Assembly: GCA_947382445.1 (NCBI GenBank)
Contig: CANCZH010000092.1
Coordinates: 1 to 5,891, forward strand
Source of the DNA: an uncultured Clostridium sp.
Lineage (GTDB): Bacteria; Bacillota_A; Clostridia; TANB77; CAG-508
Reading direction: 5' to 3'
DNA length: 5,891 nt
Each line of letters opens with the position of its first letter. Within the stretch, counting starts at the first letter, position 1. Positions 4,178 through 5,891 of the stretch are shown piece by piece. The notes under the pieces are model-generated. The model had not been told where the DNA came from, ran no database searches, and saw only the letters and a list, made by a program, of their open reading frames with translations. The position numbers and the translations under genes are program-made.

Positions 4178-4513
4178 TTATTGTAATACATCTTTTATCG
4201 CTTCACCTATTATTTTGTTTACATCTGCCATCATCACATTAAATCTTACTTCTTTATCAAAGTAATCTTTAACTTCTGGATTTTGCACTAGTATTTGATA
4301 AAGTTCTTGTAGTTTTTTCATTTTTTCTTCTGATTGTTTTTCTCCTTGCAATGCTAGTATTTGTTCTTCATATCTTATTTTTTCAAATTCATCTATTTTT
4401 GCTTTTAGTCCTTCTACTGATTTTACTTTTTCTTTTGCTTCTTTGTATTCTGTAAATTCTTTACATTGTTTTATTGCCATTGCTAGGTTATTTACTTCAT
4501 CATATACGTTCAC
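4178..4513 (-). CDS. YlbF/YmcA-family (Com_YlbF, DUF964) regulator
   Basis: A 111-residue, almost wholly helical protein of the YlbF/YmcA/YheA family. The typical pattern is present: 'VYDEVNNLAMAIKQCKEFTEYKEAKEKVK' at the N-terminus, a central helical hairpin (about 35-80), and a C-terminal 'NPEVKDYFDKEVRFNVMMADVNKII' segment. In Bacillus, YlbF and YmcA form a complex with YaaT that directs RNase Y in mRNA processing and affects competence, sporulation and biofilm. This member is short, like YheA, and lacks the C-terminal cysteines that bind an iron-sulfur cluster in YlbF and YmcA; its only cysteine is Cys17. Which paralogue it represents is therefore unclear, so no symbol is given. It starts with GTG at 4513, seven bases after a perfect AGGAGG (4526-4521). 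Confidence 0.92.
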   Translation of the reverse strand: MNVYDEVNNLAMAIKQCKEFTEYKEAKEKVKSVEGLKAKIDEFEKIRYEEQILALQGEKQSEEKMKKLQELYQILVQNPEVKDYFDKEVRFNVMMADVNKIIGEAIKDVLQ

Positions 4514-4520
4514 TTTTTTA

Positions 4521-4526
4521 CCTCCT
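4521..4526 (-). promoter_or_regulatory. Ribosome binding site supporting a GTG start
   Basis: Perfect AGGAGG on the minus strand, seven bases before the GTG at 4513-4511. It supports this non-ATG start of the YlbF-family gene. Confidence 0.85.
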
Positions 4527-4540
4527 AAATTTATTTTATA

Positions 4541-4571
4541 AAAGAGGACAATAATACTATTGTTCCTCTTT
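4541..4571 (-). terminator. Hairpin after the glycosyltransferase gene
   Basis: On the minus strand AAAGAGGAACAATA (4571-4558) pairs with TATTGTCCTCTTT (4553-4541) over 13 base pairs with one bulged A and a four-base loop. The run after it, TATAAAAT, is T-poor, so termination may be partial and the YlbF gene could still receive read-through from the glycosyltransferase. I see no convincing promoter for the YlbF gene in the gap. Confidence 0.6.
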
Positions 4572-4594
4572 CGTATATTTTTATTAATTTATAT

Positions 4595-5887
4595 TTAAGC
4601 ATATGCTTGGCGTTTTTTGAATCCAAGTAGGCTTGTAATTTCTCCCTCTGAATTTTTTGCTTTTTTGGCTTTCTCTGCTTTTTCTTGCTCGATTTGATGT
4701 GCTTGTCTTTCTGCCATTGTTTGACAAATTGCTTTTTGGTATGTGAAATGTGTATCTTGTGCAATTTTTGTCCAGTTATATTTACTCTTAACATCTAGTT
4801 TTGCTTGTTTTACTATGTTTGCACATAATCCAGGGTTATATAATAGTGATAGTATAGAATCTGCTAATGAGTTTGGATTTCCAGCATAGCTTTTCATTCC
4901 ATTTACTCCATGCTCAACTATTTCGTTTAATCCTCCTACATCAGATACTACTACTGGTACTCCTGCAAGCATTGCTTCTAATGCTACTATCCCAAATGGT
5001 TCATATGTGCTTGGAAATACTGATATATCTGCACATTTGTACATTTTGCATAATGTTTTGTGGTCTAGGTATCCAGTAAAATATACTTTGTTTTGAATTC
5101 CTAGATAGTTTGCTTGTGTTCTTAGTTCATCTATCATTCCACCTTTTCCAGCAATTATTAATTTTGCATCATTATATCCTCTTAATATTTTTGGCATTGC
5201 TGCTATTAAGTTTTGTATTCCTTTTTCATATACTAGTCTTCCTGAGAATAGTATTATTTTTTCATTGTCTGCTGCAAATCTTCTTCTAAATTCATAGTCT
5301 CTTTCATATCCTGCAAAATTTGTTTGTCCTATTCCATTTGGTACTACATTTATTTTTTCATATGGAAGACCAAATAATCTTTGTAGTTCACTTTTCATAT
5401 AGTTACTATTTACTATTACTTCATTTGCTTCATATGTTAACATCCATTCTGTGTCATTTATATATCTTTGTGTATCATCATGGATTCCACTGTTTCTTCC
5501 AGATTCTGTTGCATGTATTGTTGCTACAACTGGTATATCATATGAATTTTTTAATGTTTTAGCTGCATATGCTACTAACCAGTCATGTGCATGTATTACA
5601 TCAAAATTTCCTTGTTTTGCTATTATTTCATTTGCTTTTGCAACTAAATTAAAATTTAGTTGCATTATCCAATCTATAAAATTGTTAGGGCTAATCATAT
5701 AATTATCTACTCTATATACTTGTACTCCATTGTCATCTTCAAAATAAGGTGCATTTCCATCTTTATATGTAATAACAGTTACTTCATGACCGTCCTTGAT
5801 TAGTCTTTGTGACAAATCATGTACAACTCTCGCAATTCCTCCTACTATTCTTGGTGGATATTCCCATGATAGCATTAAAATTTTCAT
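4595..5887 (-). CDS. GT4-family glycosyltransferase, glycogen-synthase-like
   Basis: A complete 430-residue GT-B fold retaining glycosyltransferase. The N-terminal acceptor domain holds 'SWEYPPRIVGGIARVVHDL' (7-25, with the glycine-rich sugar-nucleotide loop), 'HAHDW' (99-103) and 'TIHATESGRNSGI' (123-135). The C-terminal donor domain holds 'SGRLVYEKG' (215-223, Arg217 and Lys222 expected to contact the diphosphate) and the E-x7-E motif 'EPFGIVALE' (Glu296 and Glu304). These features suit a cytoplasmic enzyme moving glucose from a nucleotide sugar to an alpha-glucan, as in the short glycogen synthases of Clostridia and thermophiles. Another polysaccharide acceptor cannot be excluded. Residues 395-430 form a Lys/Glu-rich tail beyond the fold. 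The start ATG at 5887 gives the canonical MKILMLSWEYPP opening; its upstream region lies outside the window. A hairpin separates it from the YlbF gene. Confidence 0.93.
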   Translation of the reverse strand: MKILMLSWEYPPRIVGGIARVVHDLSQRLIKDGHEVTVITYKDGNAPYFEDDNGVQVYRVDNYMISPNNFIDWIMQLNFNLVAKANEIIAKQGNFDVIHAHDWLVAYAAKTLKNSYDIPVVATIHATESGRNSGIHDDTQRYINDTEWMLTYEANEVIVNSNYMKSELQRLFGLPYEKINVVPNGIGQTNFAGYERDYEFRRRFAADNEKIILFSGRLVYEKGIQNLIAAMPKILRGYNDAKLIIAGKGGMIDELRTQANYLGIQNKVYFTGYLDHKTLCKMYKCADISVFPSTYEPFGIVALEAMLAGVPVVVSDVGGLNEIVEHGVNGMKSYAGNPNSLADSILSLLYNPGLCANIVKQAKLDVKSKYNWTKIAQDTHFTYQKAICQTMAERQAHQIEQEKAEKAKKAKNSEGEITSLLGFKKRQAYA

Positions 5888-5891
5888 TTTT

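Noticed and set aside
4531..4794. Minus-strand 87-codon ORF, very rich in Lys and Gln
   Set aside because: It overlaps the 3' end of the glycosyltransferase in another frame, and its composition reflects an out-of-frame reading of the Lys/Glu-rich tail.
4867..5702. Plus-strand ORFs at 4867-5079, 5320-5562 and 5451-5702
   Set aside because: They lie opposite the complete glycosyltransferase, are Leu/His/Phe-rich as expected of antisense readings, and have no ribosome sites.
1..5891. CRISPR array
   Set aside because: No set of regularly spaced repeats is present. The only tandem repeats are 13-base units without spacers.

Overview
The window is AT-rich, uses standard stop codons (TGA ends one gene), has strong AGGAGG ribosome binding sites and sigma-A promoters with 17-base spacers. 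Together with a YlbF-family protein this points to a low-GC Firmicute, most likely a Clostridia-type anaerobe; the species cannot be named from the sequence. Every gene I accept lies on the minus strand, so transcription runs from high to low coordinates.

Right side (about 4060-5891), core genome: a complete GT4 glycosyltransferase resembling glycogen-synthase-like enzymes (4595-5887), a hairpin, a short YlbF-family protein (4178-4513), and an intact tRNA-Thr(GGT) with encoded CCA (4060-4135).

Middle (about 1728-4060), probable small integrated element downstream of the tRNA-Thr 3' end: it holds a glycine-zipper small protein broken by one extra A in an A6 run (3211-3787), then an overlapping pair made of a Panacea-domain (DUF4065/SocA-like) antitoxin (2582-3061) and a coiled-coil protein with two or three membrane segments (1807-2589). 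The far edge carries a shortened copy of the tRNA-Thr 3' half (1728-1750), followed at once by a strong terminator that looks like the tRNA's original one. A TTTTTTAATGCAA-type tandem repeat lies just inside each edge, in the same orientation, as expected of integrase arm-binding sites. No integrase gene is present. I read this as an integrase-less cassette or prophage/ICE remnant carrying a toxin-antitoxin-like cargo.

Left side (1-1671), accessory: an ORF6N DNA-binding protein fused to a PLD-like domain (502-1395) and an unrecognised 93-residue protein (124-405), each with its own near-consensus promoter, and a strong terminator at the end (78-110). A 75-codon ORF (1444-1671) is doubtful. 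Nothing is recognisable in bases 1-75.

The most interesting unit is the Panacea/membrane-protein pair inside the tRNA-Thr element. Panacea is known as an antitoxin domain that neutralises many unrelated toxins, and here its partner matches no toxin family I recognise.
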